NCBI GenBank assembly: GCA_965204775.1
Contig: CBDBFH010000028.1
Location: 62,001-126,000 of the forward strand
DNA from: CBDBFH01 sp965204775
GTDB lineage: Bacteria; Pseudomonadota; Alphaproteobacteria; JAPOUT01; G958296285
DNA length: 64,000 nt
Direction of reading: 5' to 3'
Position 1 is the stretch's first letter; the number at the start of each line of letters is the position of its first letter. A model generated the notes under the pieces. That model was not told the origin of the DNA, did not search any database, and was given only the letters and a program-made list of their open reading frames with translations. This document shows positions 28,957 to 37,254 of this stretch, one piece after another. A program made the position numbers and the translations under genes.

Positions 28957-29775
28957 ATGCGCGTTATGTTGTGTGTTGTTTTGCGCGGGGGCCGGGCGGT
29001 TTTGCCGGTCTGTTTGGCGGTGGCGATTTTGGGTCTTGCGGCCTGCGCGACGCGGCCTGCTTCGTCCGACCGGGCGGCGCTGGCGGCCTATGAGGAGGCG
29101 GGCGATCCTTTGGAGCCGCTCAACCGCTATTTTTTCGATTTAACAAATTTTGTTGATTTCATTCTGATCCGCCCGCTTGCGGAGATTTACCGGGCGCTCG
29201 CGCCGGCTTTTGTGCGGCGGGGGATTGGCAACAGTTTGTCGAATTTGTCTGCGCCGGTGACTTTCGTCAATGATGTTTTGCAGGGCGAGCCGCGGCGTGC
29301 GGCGCAGACTCTGTGGCGTTTTGGGGTGAATTCGACGATTGGGGTTGGGGGCGTTTTCGATGTTGCGGCGCGGGCCGGGGTTGAGCGGCACGGGGAGGAT
29401 TTTGGCCAGACGTTGGCGGTTTACGGGGTTCCGGCGGGGCCGTATATTTTTATTCCTTTTATGGGGCCGTCATCGGTTCGCGATGTTTTGGGGAGCGGGG
29501 TGGATACGTTTATCAGCCCGACGGCCTACACCAATCTGAGTGATACGGCTGTTTTGCGCGGGGCGCGCACGACGTTGGGGATTTTGAACGGGCGGGCGAA
29601 TCTTCTGGACATTGACCGCCAGATTCAGCGGACGTCGGTTGACCCGTATACGGCGCTGCGCTCGTTTTACCGGCAAAACCGCCTCAATCAGATTCGCAAC
29701 GGGCGTTTTGAGATTTCCGACCTTCCGGAGATTCCGGATGAACTGCTTGATTTTGAGGAGGAGGACGGCCCGTGA
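28957..29775 (+). CDS. mlaA: MlaA (VacJ) outer-membrane lipoprotein
   Basis: Outer-membrane component of the Mla retrograde phospholipid transport system, which removes misplaced phospholipids from the outer leaflet. A signal peptide leads to a lipobox LAAC with Cys30. The family motif DPLEPLNRYFFDLTNFVD follows, then GNSLSNLSAPVTFVNDVLQGE, RFGVNSTIGVGGVFDVA and the proline-rich FIPFMGPSSVRD. Length 272 aa is normal. Its stop overlaps the GTG of mlaC (GTGA). The inner-membrane parts mlaFED are not in the window. Confidence 0.93.
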   Translation: MRVMLCVVLRGGRAVLPVCLAVAILGLAACATRPASSDRAALAAYEEAGDPLEPLNRYFFDLTNFVDFILIRPLAEIYRALAPAFVRRGIGNSLSNLSAPVTFVNDVLQGEPRRAAQTLWRFGVNSTIGVGGVFDVAARAGVERHGEDFGQTLAVYGVPAGPYIFIPFMGPSSVRDVLGSGVDTFISPTAYTNLSDTAVLRGARTTLGILNGRANLLDIDRQIQRTSVDPYTALRSFYRQNRLNQIRNGRFEISDLPEIPDELLDFEEEDGP

Positions 29776-30494
29776 GGCTTGGCGGTATCTGGAGGTTTTG
29801 CGCAGGCGTGGCGCTGGTCTTGGTGGTTTGGGCGGGCGCGGCGCGGGCGGCAGACGAGTCTGCGGCAGACGAGTCTGCGGCGGGCGCGTCTGATGCGGAG
29901 GCGTTTGTGGAGGAGACGCTGGGCGCGCTTCTGGCGATTGCGCGCGACGAGGAGCATGATCCGGCGGAGCGTCAGCGGCGCTTGCGTGTTCTGCTGGAGC
30001 GCACGATAGCGGTTCGGCAGGTGGGGCTGTTCATGCTGGGGCATTACGGGCGCAAGCTGGACGAGGCGCGCAAGCGCGAGTTCATTGAGGTTTTGACGGA
30101 CTATACGGTTTCGGTTTATGCGTCGCGGCTTTTTGCGTATCGGGGGGAGGTGGATTTTCGGATTGTGGAGAGCCGGCGGCGGGGCCGGAAGGGTCGGGAG
30201 GTGATTGTTTCGACGCAGCTGGCGATTGAGGCAGGGGGCGCGCCGCGGCAGATCCGGATGGACTGGTGGCTGTTGCGGCGCAAGGGCGGGGCGTTGAAAT
30301 TGTTTGATTTGGGGGTTGAGGGCTTTTGGGTTGCGCAGGAGCAGCGCGAGTCATTTTTGTCGCAGCTGCGGCGGAGCGGGGGCGACCTGCAGGCGCTGCT
30401 GGATGATCTGCGGCGGCGGACGGCGGAGGGCGTCGGCGGCAGGCCGGGCGGCGGCGGCAGGCCGGGCGGGGCGGGGCGGCCTCCTAGCGGCTGA
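29772..30494 (+). CDS. mlaC: MlaC periplasmic phospholipid-binding protein
   Basis: Soluble carrier that shuttles phospholipid between MlaA and the inner-membrane MlaFEDB transporter. A signal peptide ends at about residue 26 (AARA/AD). The MlaC domain shows QRRLRVLLERTIAVRQVGLFMLGHYGRKL, TDYTVSVYASRLFAY and RMDWWLLRRKGGALKLFDL. Odd: a 15-bp unit duplicated just after the cleavage site encodes ADESA twice, and the C-terminus is a Gly/Arg/Pro-rich tail from an expanded GC repeat. GTG start overlaps the mlaA stop. The 3' end overlaps the convergent ettA by 11 bases. Confidence 0.9.
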   Translation: MRLGGIWRFCAGVALVLVVWAGAARAADESAADESAAGASDAEAFVEETLGALLAIARDEEHDPAERQRRLRVLLERTIAVRQVGLFMLGHYGRKLDEARKREFIEVLTDYTVSVYASRLFAYRGEVDFRIVESRRRGRKGREVIVSTQLAIEAGGAPRQIRMDWWLLRRKGGALKLFDLGVEGFWVAQEQRESFLSQLRRSGGDLQALLDDLRRRTAEGVGGRPGGGGRPGGAGRPPSG

Positions 30495-32157
30495 ATTTTT
30501 TATATTTGATGTGCTGGGGGATTTCGGCCTTGTCGCCGAGGCGGCGGCGGCGGTCTTGTGCGTAGGACTGGTAGTCGCCCTCGAACCAGAGGGTCTGGCT
30601 ATTGCCTTCGAAGGCGAGGATATGGGTTGCGATGCGGTCGAGGAACCATCGGTCGTGGCTGACGATGACGGCGCATCCGGCGAAGTTCTGGAGGGCGTCT
30701 TCGAGGGCGCGCAGGGTTTCGATGTCGAGGTCGTTGGTCGGCTCGTCGAGCAGGAGGAGGTTGGCGCCGGACTTGAGGAGTTTGGCGAGGTGGAGGCGGT
30801 TTCGTGCGCCGCCGGAGAGGCTGGCGACGTTTTGCTGCTGGTCGTGGCCGCGGAAGTTGAAGGCGGCGGCGTAGGCGCGGGCCGGGACGTCGCGCCCGCC
30901 GAGGTCGAGGATTTCGGCCCCGCCGGAGATTTCCTGGAAGACGGTTTTGCCGGGGTCGAGTTCGGCGCGTGACTGGTCGACATAGCCGACGCGGACGGTT
31001 TCGCCGATTTTGAGGCTTCCGGCGTCGGGTTTTTCCGCGCCGGTGATGAGGCGCAGGAGGGTTGTCTTGCCCGCGCCGTTGGGTCCGGTGATTCCGACGA
31101 TTCCGCCCGGCGGCAGGCGGAAGGAGAGGGATTCGATCAGGAGGCGCTGGCCATAGGCCTTGGCGAGGCCCTCGGCCTCGACCACGAGGTCGCCGAGGCG
31201 GGGGCCGGGGGGGATGACGATTCGGGCGTGGGACTGGGTTTGGGCTTTGGCCTGGCTGCGCAATTCTTCATAGGCGCGCAGGCGGGCGCGGGATTTGGTG
31301 CGGCGGGCCTGGGGGCTGGCGCGGACCCATTCCAGTTCGCGGGTGAGGAGGCGGGTGCGGGCTTCTTCGCCTTTGGCCTCGGTCTGGAGGCGTTTGGTTT
31401 TTTGTTCGAGCCAAGAGGAGTAGTTGCCCTCATAGGGGATGCCTTGCCCGCGATCCAGTTCCAGCGTCCATCCGGTGATGTTGTCGAGGAAGTAGCGGTC
31501 GTGGGTGACGAGGATGACGGTTCCCTGATAGGCGATCAGGTGGTGTTCGAGCCATGCGACGGTTTCGGCGTCGAGATGATTGGTCGGCTCGTCGAGGAGG
31601 AGGAGATCGGGGGCTTCGAGCAGGAGGCGGCACAAGGCGACGCGCCGTCTTTCGCCGCCGGAGATGTGATCGACCTTTTGCTCCGGCGGCGGGCAGCGCA
31701 GGGCGGTCATGGCCATATCGATTCGGGCGTCGAGGTCCCATGCGTTGCGGGCTTCGATGTCTTCCTGGATTTGGGCCTGTTCGGCGATGACCTTGTTCAT
31801 TTCGTCTTCTTCGAGCGGCTCGGCGAAGCGGGCGGAGACCTCCTCGAAGCGCCGGAGGAGGGCGCGGGTTTGGCTGACGCCTTCCAGCACGGCCTCGCGC
31901 ACGGACTGGCCCTGGGGCAGATCGGGTTCCTGCGGGAGGAAACCGGCTGTGACTCCGGCTTCGGCGCGGGCCTCGCCCTGGAATTCGGTATCTTGCCCGG
32001 CCATGATTTTAAGCAGGGTGGACTTGCCGGAGCCGTTGGGTCCGACGACGCCGATTTTCGCGCCATGCAGAAAGGAGAGGGTGATCCCCTCAAAGACGGG
32101 TTTTCCGGGCCATGCCTTGGCGAGGTTCTGGATGACGAAGGTGAATTGTCCGGGCAT
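30484..32157 (-). CDS. ettA: energy-dependent translational throttle protein EttA
   Basis: ABC-F ATPase that binds the ribosomal E site and gates early elongation according to the ADP/ATP ratio. Two ABC domains: Walker A GPNGSGKS and signature SGGERRRVALCRLLL first, then GPNGAGKT and SGGARNRLHLAKLL. Walker B DEPTNHLD and DEPTNDLD are both intact. Between them is the linker with the charged helical arm. No membrane segments, as expected for the family. The start at 32157 yields MPGQFTFVIQNLAKAW and 557 aa; the longer frame upstream is the tRNA gene read as protein. Confidence 0.93.
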   Translation of the reverse strand: MPGQFTFVIQNLAKAWPGKPVFEGITLSFLHGAKIGVVGPNGSGKSTLLKIMAGQDTEFQGEARAEAGVTAGFLPQEPDLPQGQSVREAVLEGVSQTRALLRRFEEVSARFAEPLEEDEMNKVIAEQAQIQEDIEARNAWDLDARIDMAMTALRCPPPEQKVDHISGGERRRVALCRLLLEAPDLLLLDEPTNHLDAETVAWLEHHLIAYQGTVILVTHDRYFLDNITGWTLELDRGQGIPYEGNYSSWLEQKTKRLQTEAKGEEARTRLLTRELEWVRASPQARRTKSRARLRAYEELRSQAKAQTQSHARIVIPPGPRLGDLVVEAEGLAKAYGQRLLIESLSFRLPPGGIVGITGPNGAGKTTLLRLITGAEKPDAGSLKIGETVRVGYVDQSRAELDPGKTVFQEISGGAEILDLGGRDVPARAYAAAFNFRGHDQQQNVASLSGGARNRLHLAKLLKSGANLLLLDEPTNDLDIETLRALEDALQNFAGCAVIVSHDRWFLDRIATHILAFEGNSQTLWFEGDYQSYAQDRRRRLGDKAEIPQHIKYKKFSR

Positions 32158-32183
32158 GGGGGTATCCGGTTTGAGTGGAGGTG

Positions 32184-32256
32184 TGGGCCCGGCAGGATTC
32201 GAACCTGCGACCAAGGCGTTATGAGCGCCCTGCTCTAACCACTGAGCTACAGGCCC
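32184..32256 (-). tRNA. tRNA-Ile2 (CAU anticodon, to be read with lysidine)
   Basis: A 73-base cloverleaf: acceptor arms GGGCCTG and CGGGCCC, D arm GCTC-AGTGGTTA-GAGC, anticodon stem GGGCG/CGCCT with loop CTCATAA, T arm GCAGG-TTCGAAT-CCTGC, discriminator A. CCA is not encoded. CAU can be Met or Ile2; the D-loop and anticodon-arm pattern resembles E. coli ileX rather than elongator tRNA-Met. The gene lies 26 bases upstream of ettA on the same strand. Confidence 0.88.
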
Positions 32257-32368
32257 GGCTTGGCAATGCCAAACGGACGATAGCGGCAATGGCGTATCGG
32301 GGGCAAGGGCCGGTGGCTACCGGGGGGCGCGGGGTTTGTTGCCCGCCCCCTTACTTCCACCCCTTTTT

Positions 32369-33230
32369 GTCATTCCCGCGCAAGAACGTCACCCCCGCGA
32401 AGGCGGGGGCGGGAATCCAGATACACCCGCGAAATGGACTCCCGCTTGCGCGGGAGTGACGGAGAAAAGAACCGGACTTTCCCCCACCCCTCCTGTCATT
32501 CCCGCCCTTCTCTCTCGTCATTCCCGCGAAAGAACGTCACCCCCGCGAAGGCGGGGGCGGGAATCCAGACGCACCCGCGAAATGGACTCCCGCTTGCGCG
32601 GGAGTGACGGAGAAAAGAACCGGACTTTCCCCCGCCTCTCCTGTCATTCCCGCCCTTCTCTCTCGTCATTCCCGCGAAAGAACGTCACCCCCGCGAAGGC
32701 GGGGGCGGGAATCCAGACGCACCCGCGAAATGGACTCCCGCTTGCGCGGGAGTGACGGAGAAAAGAACCGGACTTTCCCCCGCCTCTCCTGTCATTCCCG
32801 CCCTTCTCTCTCGTCATTCCCGCGAAAGAACGTCACCCCCGCGAAGGCGGGGGCGGGAATCCAGACGCACCCGCGAAATGGACTCCCGCTTGCGCGGGAG
32901 TGACGGAGAAAAGAACCGGACTTTCCCCCGCCTCTCCTGTCATTCCCGCCTTTCTCTCTCGTCATTCCCACCTTTCTCTCTCGTCATTCCCGCGAAAGCG
33001 GGAATCCAGCTCGTCATCCCCACCTCTCTCGTCACCCCCGCGAAAGAACGTCACCCCCGCGAAATGGACTCCCGCTTACGCGGGAGTGACGGAGAAAAGA
33101 ACTGGACTTTCCCCCGCCCCTCCTGTCATCCCCGCCTTTCTCTCTCGTCATTCCCGCCCTTCTCTTTCGTCATTCCCGCGAAAGCGGGAATCCAGCTCGT
33201 CATCCCCGCGAAGGCGGGGGCGGGAATCCC
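32369..33230. repeat. 148-bp tandem array with nested palindromes
   Basis: Four near-identical 148-bp units begin at 32369, 32517, 32665 and 32813, followed by shortened, divergent copies to about 33230. Each unit contains the common dispersed palindrome core TCATTCCCGCG...GCGGGAAT and a second palindrome ACTCCCGC/GCGGGAGT. A 148-bp period is not a multiple of three, and the open frames across it are simple consequences of the repeat. It fills the gap between the tRNA and the first accessory gene. Confidence 0.9.
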
Positions 33231-33291
33231 CATCAACCAGACTCCCGACTCCGCCTTTACAGGCGGGGCGAATCAGGCATTATGATCGCCT

Positions 33292-34242
33292 ATGGAAATG
33301 AAGACCGACATCGGCTTTCTCCCCGCCCGGTGCCAGAAGGAACTGGAGCGGGCCGTCAAAATCCTCTTCGAGGAGTTTGACAAATCGCTCCGGCGCTCAA
33401 AGGCCAAATTCGTCAGAAATGGACGTATTCAGCGGATTATCCTCTACGGCTCATTCGCGCGGAACGATTACGTCATAGATCCCTATAGCAGCCCACATTC
33501 CGGCTATGTCAGCGATTACGATCTTCTGGTGACCGTCAATGACCGGCGGCTGACCAACTTTGATTACTGGACGAGGGCCAATGACCGCTTTCTCCGCTTT
33601 CCCTCAAGAGGCCCCACCCGCCCGCAGGTCAAACTGATCGTGCACTCCAACCGCTATGTCAATCAGCGTTTGAGGCGCGGAGCCTATTTCTTTGCCGACA
33701 TCGCCAAAGAGGGGATTTTGCTCTATGAGGCCCCGCACACCCGCAAACTCGCCGACCCTGAACCGCTTACCCCCCAGGCCGCCCTTGAGGAATCGAAGAA
33801 CAATTATGAAATCTGGTTTCCGGGCGCGAAGGTTTTTTGCAAACACGCCAAAATCGCTCTTGTGGACAAGAATTTTAGATATTCAGCCTTTTTTCTTCAT
33901 CAAGCGGTTGAGCATGCCTACCGGGCTTTTCTTCTGACGCTGACCCACTATGCGCCCCGGCATCATGATATTGAGAAATTGCGTTCGGACGCGGAGCGTG
34001 TGAACCGGCGTCTGGTCCCGGTCTGGCCGCGCTATTACCGCCGCGACCAACGGCTGTTCCAGCTGCTCAAGGACGCCTATGTCAAGGCGCGCTATTCCCC
34101 GCATTACGTGATTACCGAAAAGGAGCTCGACTGGCTGGGCGCGCAGGTCGCCGACCTTCACAAACTTATCGAGCGCAAATGCAAAAACCGCTTCGCCACC
34201 CTCAAACGCCAGATCAAATTGAGAACAAAAAAGCAGAGTTAA
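33292..34242 (+). CDS. nucleotidyltransferase-HEPN fusion protein
   Basis: A 316-residue protein. Residues about 45-125 form a minimal nucleotidyltransferase (MNT) domain with Gly53-Ser54 in LYGSFARND and Asp75/Asp77 in SDYDLLV; the two parts are 20 residues apart, about twice the usual distance. Residues about 165-300 form a HEPN domain (FFLHQAVEHAYRAFLLTL then APRHHDIEKL), with a possible RX6H at Arg196-His203. In two-gene MNT/HEPN modules the MNT protein neutralises the HEPN RNase by AMPylation; here both are one chain. TATGAT lies five bases before the ATG, so the mRNA may be leaderless. Role unproven. Confidence 0.78.
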   Translation: MEMKTDIGFLPARCQKELERAVKILFEEFDKSLRRSKAKFVRNGRIQRIILYGSFARNDYVIDPYSSPHSGYVSDYDLLVTVNDRRLTNFDYWTRANDRFLRFPSRGPTRPQVKLIVHSNRYVNQRLRRGAYFFADIAKEGILLYEAPHTRKLADPEPLTPQAALEESKNNYEIWFPGAKVFCKHAKIALVDKNFRYSAFFLHQAVEHAYRAFLLTLTHYAPRHHDIEKLRSDAERVNRRLVPVWPRYYRRDQRLFQLLKDAYVKARYSPHYVITEKELDWLGAQVADLHKLIERKCKNRFATLKRQIKLRTKKQS

Positions 34243-34298
34243 TGATTATCTCTTGTTTTACGGGCAAAAAAGGCTTGCTTGCTTGCTTTTTATGCCCC

Positions 34299-34332
34299 AA
34301 AAAGAAAAGATAGCATACTATCTTTTCCTTTT
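34299..34332. promoter_or_regulatory. strong inverted repeat before the Fic gene
   Basis: Ten-base perfect core arms GAAAAGATAG and CTATCTTTTC around CATA, extending with one extra base to arms of about 15. A third half-site AAAGAAAAGAT at 34342-34352 overlaps the Fic start codon. Position and symmetry suggest an operator, possibly bound by the winged helix at the C-terminus of the Fic protein. A terminator of the upstream gene is an alternative, since T-rich sequence follows. Confidence 0.6.
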
Positions 34333-34350
34333 GAGCGGCGTAAAGAAAAG

Positions 34351-35508
34351 ATGGCCAGATCGGGCATTTACCTGAAATGCAGTGTGGCGGGCGAGAAATA
34401 TCAGGCTTTTCTGCCCGCCCCTCTGCCGCCGAAGCCGCCGCTTGACCTCGCCCCGTTGCAGCGATTGATGACGCGGGCGGCGGCGGCGCTGGGCAGGCTC
34501 GACAGCGTCTCCGATGTTCTGCCCGATCACGCCCTTCTCCTCTATTACTATATCCGCAAGGAAGCGGTGCTGTCGTCGCAGATTGAGGGCACGCAGTCCT
34601 CCCTGTCGGACCTGCTCCTGCACGAGAGCCGCGAGTCGCCTGCAACGCCGATTGAGGATGTCGCGGAGGTGTCGCGCTATGTGGCGGCGCTTGAACACGG
34701 CCTGCGGCGCATTGAAGGGGGGTTCCCGCTTTCCCTGCGCCTGATCCGTGAAATGCACCGGCGCCTGCTCTCGCGAGGCCGGGGACGCGGCAGGCAACCG
34801 GGAGAATTCCGCCGGTCGCAGAACTGGATTGGCGGCGCGCGCCCCGGCAATGCGCTTTTCGTGCCCCCGCCGCCGGAGCATCTCATGGAATGTCTCGGCC
34901 ATTTTGAAAAATATCTGCACCTTGAGGAGCGGGTCTATCCGTCTCTGATCGACGCCGGCCTTGTTCATGCGCAATTTGAGACGATCCACCCCTTTCTCGA
35001 CGGCAATGGGCGCATCGGACGTCTGCTGATCGTTTTTTTGTTGATCGTGCTGGGCGATCTGAAAAAGCCTGTGCTGCATATCAGTTTGTTTTTCCGGAAC
35101 AATCGCCGGGCCTATTACGAGCATCTGAACGCCGTGCGCCGGAGCGGCGACTGGAAGAGCTGGCTCGAATTTTTCCTGACCGGCGTTGCCGAGACAGCCG
35201 AACAGGCCGTCGAGACCGGTTACAGAATTTCCGGCCTGTTCTCCGAAGACCGGGCGAAAGTTGCAGCCCTCAAGCGCGCCTCGCAAAGCGCCCTGCCGGT
35301 TTTTGAGCTTTTGCAAAACCGGGCCATTCTGTCGGCGAACGGGGCGGCGGGAGAGCTTGGCATTTCGGCTCCGACGGCGCGGGCGGCTTTCGCCCGCCTG
35401 AAAAACCTGGCCATCGTGCGCGAAATCAGCGGCAGGGGAAAAGAGCGGCTCTATTGCTATAGCGGTCTGCTTGATCTGCTGGAAAAGGGCGTCACACCGT
35501 CCGGCTGA
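34351..35508 (+). CDS. Fic-domain AMP-transferase with N-terminal inhibitory helix and C-terminal winged helix
   Basis: A 385-residue protein that transfers AMP from ATP to hydroxyl side chains of target proteins. The Fic motif HPFLDGNGRIGR (residues 213-224) is fully intact. The N-terminal inhibitory motif (S/T)xxxE(G/N) is Ser75-Glu79-Gly80 in SSQIEGTQSSL, so this is a class II, self-inhibited Fic protein like Shewanella SoFic. A winged helix occupies about residues 320-385 (AAGELGISAPTARAAFARLKNLAIV). The chosen ATG overlaps a half-site of the upstream inverted repeat; a longer reading from 34279 runs through that repeat. Target unknown. Confidence 0.87.
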   Translation: MARSGIYLKCSVAGEKYQAFLPAPLPPKPPLDLAPLQRLMTRAAAALGRLDSVSDVLPDHALLLYYYIRKEAVLSSQIEGTQSSLSDLLLHESRESPATPIEDVAEVSRYVAALEHGLRRIEGGFPLSLRLIREMHRRLLSRGRGRGRQPGEFRRSQNWIGGARPGNALFVPPPPEHLMECLGHFEKYLHLEERVYPSLIDAGLVHAQFETIHPFLDGNGRIGRLLIVFLLIVLGDLKKPVLHISLFFRNNRRAYYEHLNAVRRSGDWKSWLEFFLTGVAETAEQAVETGYRISGLFSEDRAKVAALKRASQSALPVFELLQNRAILSANGAAGELGISAPTARAAFARLKNLAIVREISGRGKERLYCYSGLLDLLEKGVTPSG

Positions 35509-35517
35509 TCCCTGTTT

Positions 35518-36303
35518 TCAGGCGGCGAGGCGGTAGCGGCCTGTGCGCAGTCTGGCTTGCGCGAAGTCGTAATAGTCCTTGACGATCTCGAAGCCGGTAT
35601 AGCGCCGCCCTGCCCGCTTGCTAACCACCGCGACCTGCCCCGACCCCAGAAAGGGATCGAGAACCAGATCGCCTGCTTCGCTCGCATAAGCGAGGATTTT
35701 TTCGATCAGGGCGGCGGGAAGTTTGGTCGGGGTTTTGCGCGCGCCGGGCCAGTATTCGCGCTTGATCTCCCAGACATCTTCGAGGTCGCGGTAGCGCAGC
35801 GAGCCGCCGGTTTCAGTTTTCTCGTGCGGGCCGAAGCGGGCCGAGTTGAAGAACTTGCGCTTCCCCTCGTCCTTGCACAAAAACAGGCAGTGATAATGGG
35901 AGGTCACGAATTTGCGGCGGCATACCACCCCGAACTGATATTTCCAGATCAAATGATTGACCGTGACGAAGCCCGCGTCATCGGCGGCGATCAAAACGTC
36001 TTTGAGATTGTTCCAGCCCGAAAAGACAAAGGCGCTCCCCGAAGGCGCGAGCAGGCGGAAGGCCAGTTTCATCCATTTTCGCGAGAAGGCCGGATAGTCG
36101 CGGGGCGCGATTTCGCCATAGCCCTCGATCACCCGCGAGGCGGTGCGGTTGTAGTTTGAGCGCCGCGCCTTGAAATCTATGGCGAAGGGCGGGTCGGTGA
36201 TGATGAGATCGACCGAGTCGGCCTTCATCCGGGCCATCCCGGCGAGGCCGTCCATATGGTAAATGCGGTTGGGCCGGATCGGCGCGGCGCGGGCAGGCGG
36301 CAT
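35518..36303 (-). CDS. orphan DNA methyltransferase, beta class (N4/N6)
   Basis: A 261-residue site-specific DNA methyltransferase. Catalytic motif IV DPPF is at residues 37-40 and SAM motif I DPFLGSGQ at 216-223, the beta-class order. The TPTKLPAALIEKIL segment before motif I is motif X. No restriction enzyme or specificity subunit lies nearby. It converges with the Fic gene with nine bases between stops. Sequence does not match CcrM (no CcrM-type C-terminal extension). Methylation sequence unknown; a self-protection or epigenetic role is open. Confidence 0.85.
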   Translation of the reverse strand: MPPARAAPIRPNRIYHMDGLAGMARMKADSVDLIITDPPFAIDFKARRSNYNRTASRVIEGYGEIAPRDYPAFSRKWMKLAFRLLAPSGSAFVFSGWNNLKDVLIAADDAGFVTVNHLIWKYQFGVVCRRKFVTSHYHCLFLCKDEGKRKFFNSARFGPHEKTETGGSLRYRDLEDVWEIKREYWPGARKTPTKLPAALIEKILAYASEAGDLVLDPFLGSGQVAVVSKRAGRRYTGFEIVKDYYDFAQARLRTGRYRLAA

Positions 36304-36549
36304 GGTCGCCCTCTGTTTTTGAGCGTTTCCGGCAGAATCGGGGAATCACCCATGGGAAGGATATTCTCACGAGAACGTGTGTTGAGCGCAAGACCGGTCT
36401 GAAAGATCATGCCTTTTCTGTGCCTGCCGGGTGGAACGCGGCTTGGCGTTGCGGGGGATTCCGGTGTATTACGCTCTTGCGGTTCTTTTGCTGTCCTTTG
36501 CGGGCGCTTTCCGGCGCGGGCGCGCAGCCGCAATAAAGGAGAGGCACAG

Positions 36550-37254
36550 ATGGAAAAAATGGAAAGATCACGCAGACGTATAATCCGCGCAGGGGCGGTT
36601 TTTGCGGTTTTGTTGCTGGGTCCGTGGGTTGCGCCGGGGCTGGCCGGGGCCGAGGAGAGCCAGACGCGCACATTGTCGGTGGTCGGGCGGGGGTCTTACA
36701 CCAGTCCGGCGCCGGACCGCTGGACGATCATTGCCGGGATCGTCGCGCGCGGGCGCGAGGCCGGAGCCGCGCTGGACGCGCATGGCAAGGCGATGACGGA
36801 AATCGCCTCGCTGCTGGGGACGCATGGCCTGACCGGAAGTTCGGTGCGGCGCGGCGGGCTGGACCTGCGCCCGGTCGAGGCCAATCAGGGCCAGCAGCAG
36901 CAAAACCGGCCCCGGCAGATTACCGGCTATGAGGCGGTGCAGGAGATTTCGGTTGACGTCGCCCAGACCGGCACACTGGGCAAGGTGATTGACGCTCTGA
37001 CCCAGCGTGCAGAGGCGCAGGTCTATGGGGTGATCTCGCATTCCGGCGGGCGCGACGGCGCCGAGCGCCGCGCCTATGACGAGGCGATTGATCAGGCCCG
37101 GACTTTGGCGCAGATGCAGGCGCGCAAACTGGATGTGCGTTTGGGGCGGGTGGTTTCGGCCTCAAGCGCGCCGGTGCGCATTGAGCGCGACCCCCGCCAG
37201 GGCCCGCCGCGCGAATGGCCGGTTGAGGTTCTGGTCGAGTTTGAGATTCGCTAG
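36550..37254 (+). CDS. SIMPL/DUF541 periplasmic protein
   Basis: A 234-residue exported protein. A basic N-terminus and hydrophobic stretch (about residues 8-32) ending in AGAEE make a signal peptide. The SIMPL domain shows TLSVVGRGSYTSPAPDRWTIIAGIVARG, then ITGYEAVQEISVDV and the C-terminal WPVEVLVEFEIR strand. Members such as E. coli YggE are linked to oxidative stress, but no enzyme activity is established. The start at 36550 has GGAGAGG upstream. Its TAG directly abuts the TAA of rpoD on the other strand with no spacer. Confidence 0.85.
   Translation: MEKMERSRRRIIRAGAVFAVLLLGPWVAPGLAGAEESQTRTLSVVGRGSYTSPAPDRWTIIAGIVARGREAGAALDAHGKAMTEIASLLGTHGLTGSSVRRGGLDLRPVEANQGQQQQNRPRQITGYEAVQEISVDVAQTGTLGKVIDALTQRAEAQVYGVISHSGGRDGAERRAYDEAIDQARTLAQMQARKLDVRLGRVVSASSAPVRIERDPRQGPPREWPVEVLVEFEIR

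Noticed and set aside
32369..33230. CRISPR array
   Set aside because: Units are 148 bp with no short constant repeats separated by unique spacers, and no cas genes are in the window.
32456..33301. Open frames of 99-177 residues across the tandem array
   Set aside because: They repeat the same peptide because of the 148-bp unit and shift frame with each copy; no start signal or domain.
32184..36303. Island integrated at the tRNA gene
   Set aside because: The accessory genes lie at the 5' side of the tRNA, not at its 3' end where integrases cut; no integrase and no duplicated tRNA end were seen.
35518..36303. CcrM cell-cycle methyltransferase
   Set aside because: Neither this gene nor the one at 53490-54425 has the CcrM N-terminal block or its C-terminal extension.
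36373..36387. LexA-like box GAAC-N7-GAGC
   Set aside because: One mismatch to the alphaproteobacterial GAAC-N7-GAAC pattern, and the adjacent genes are not repair genes.
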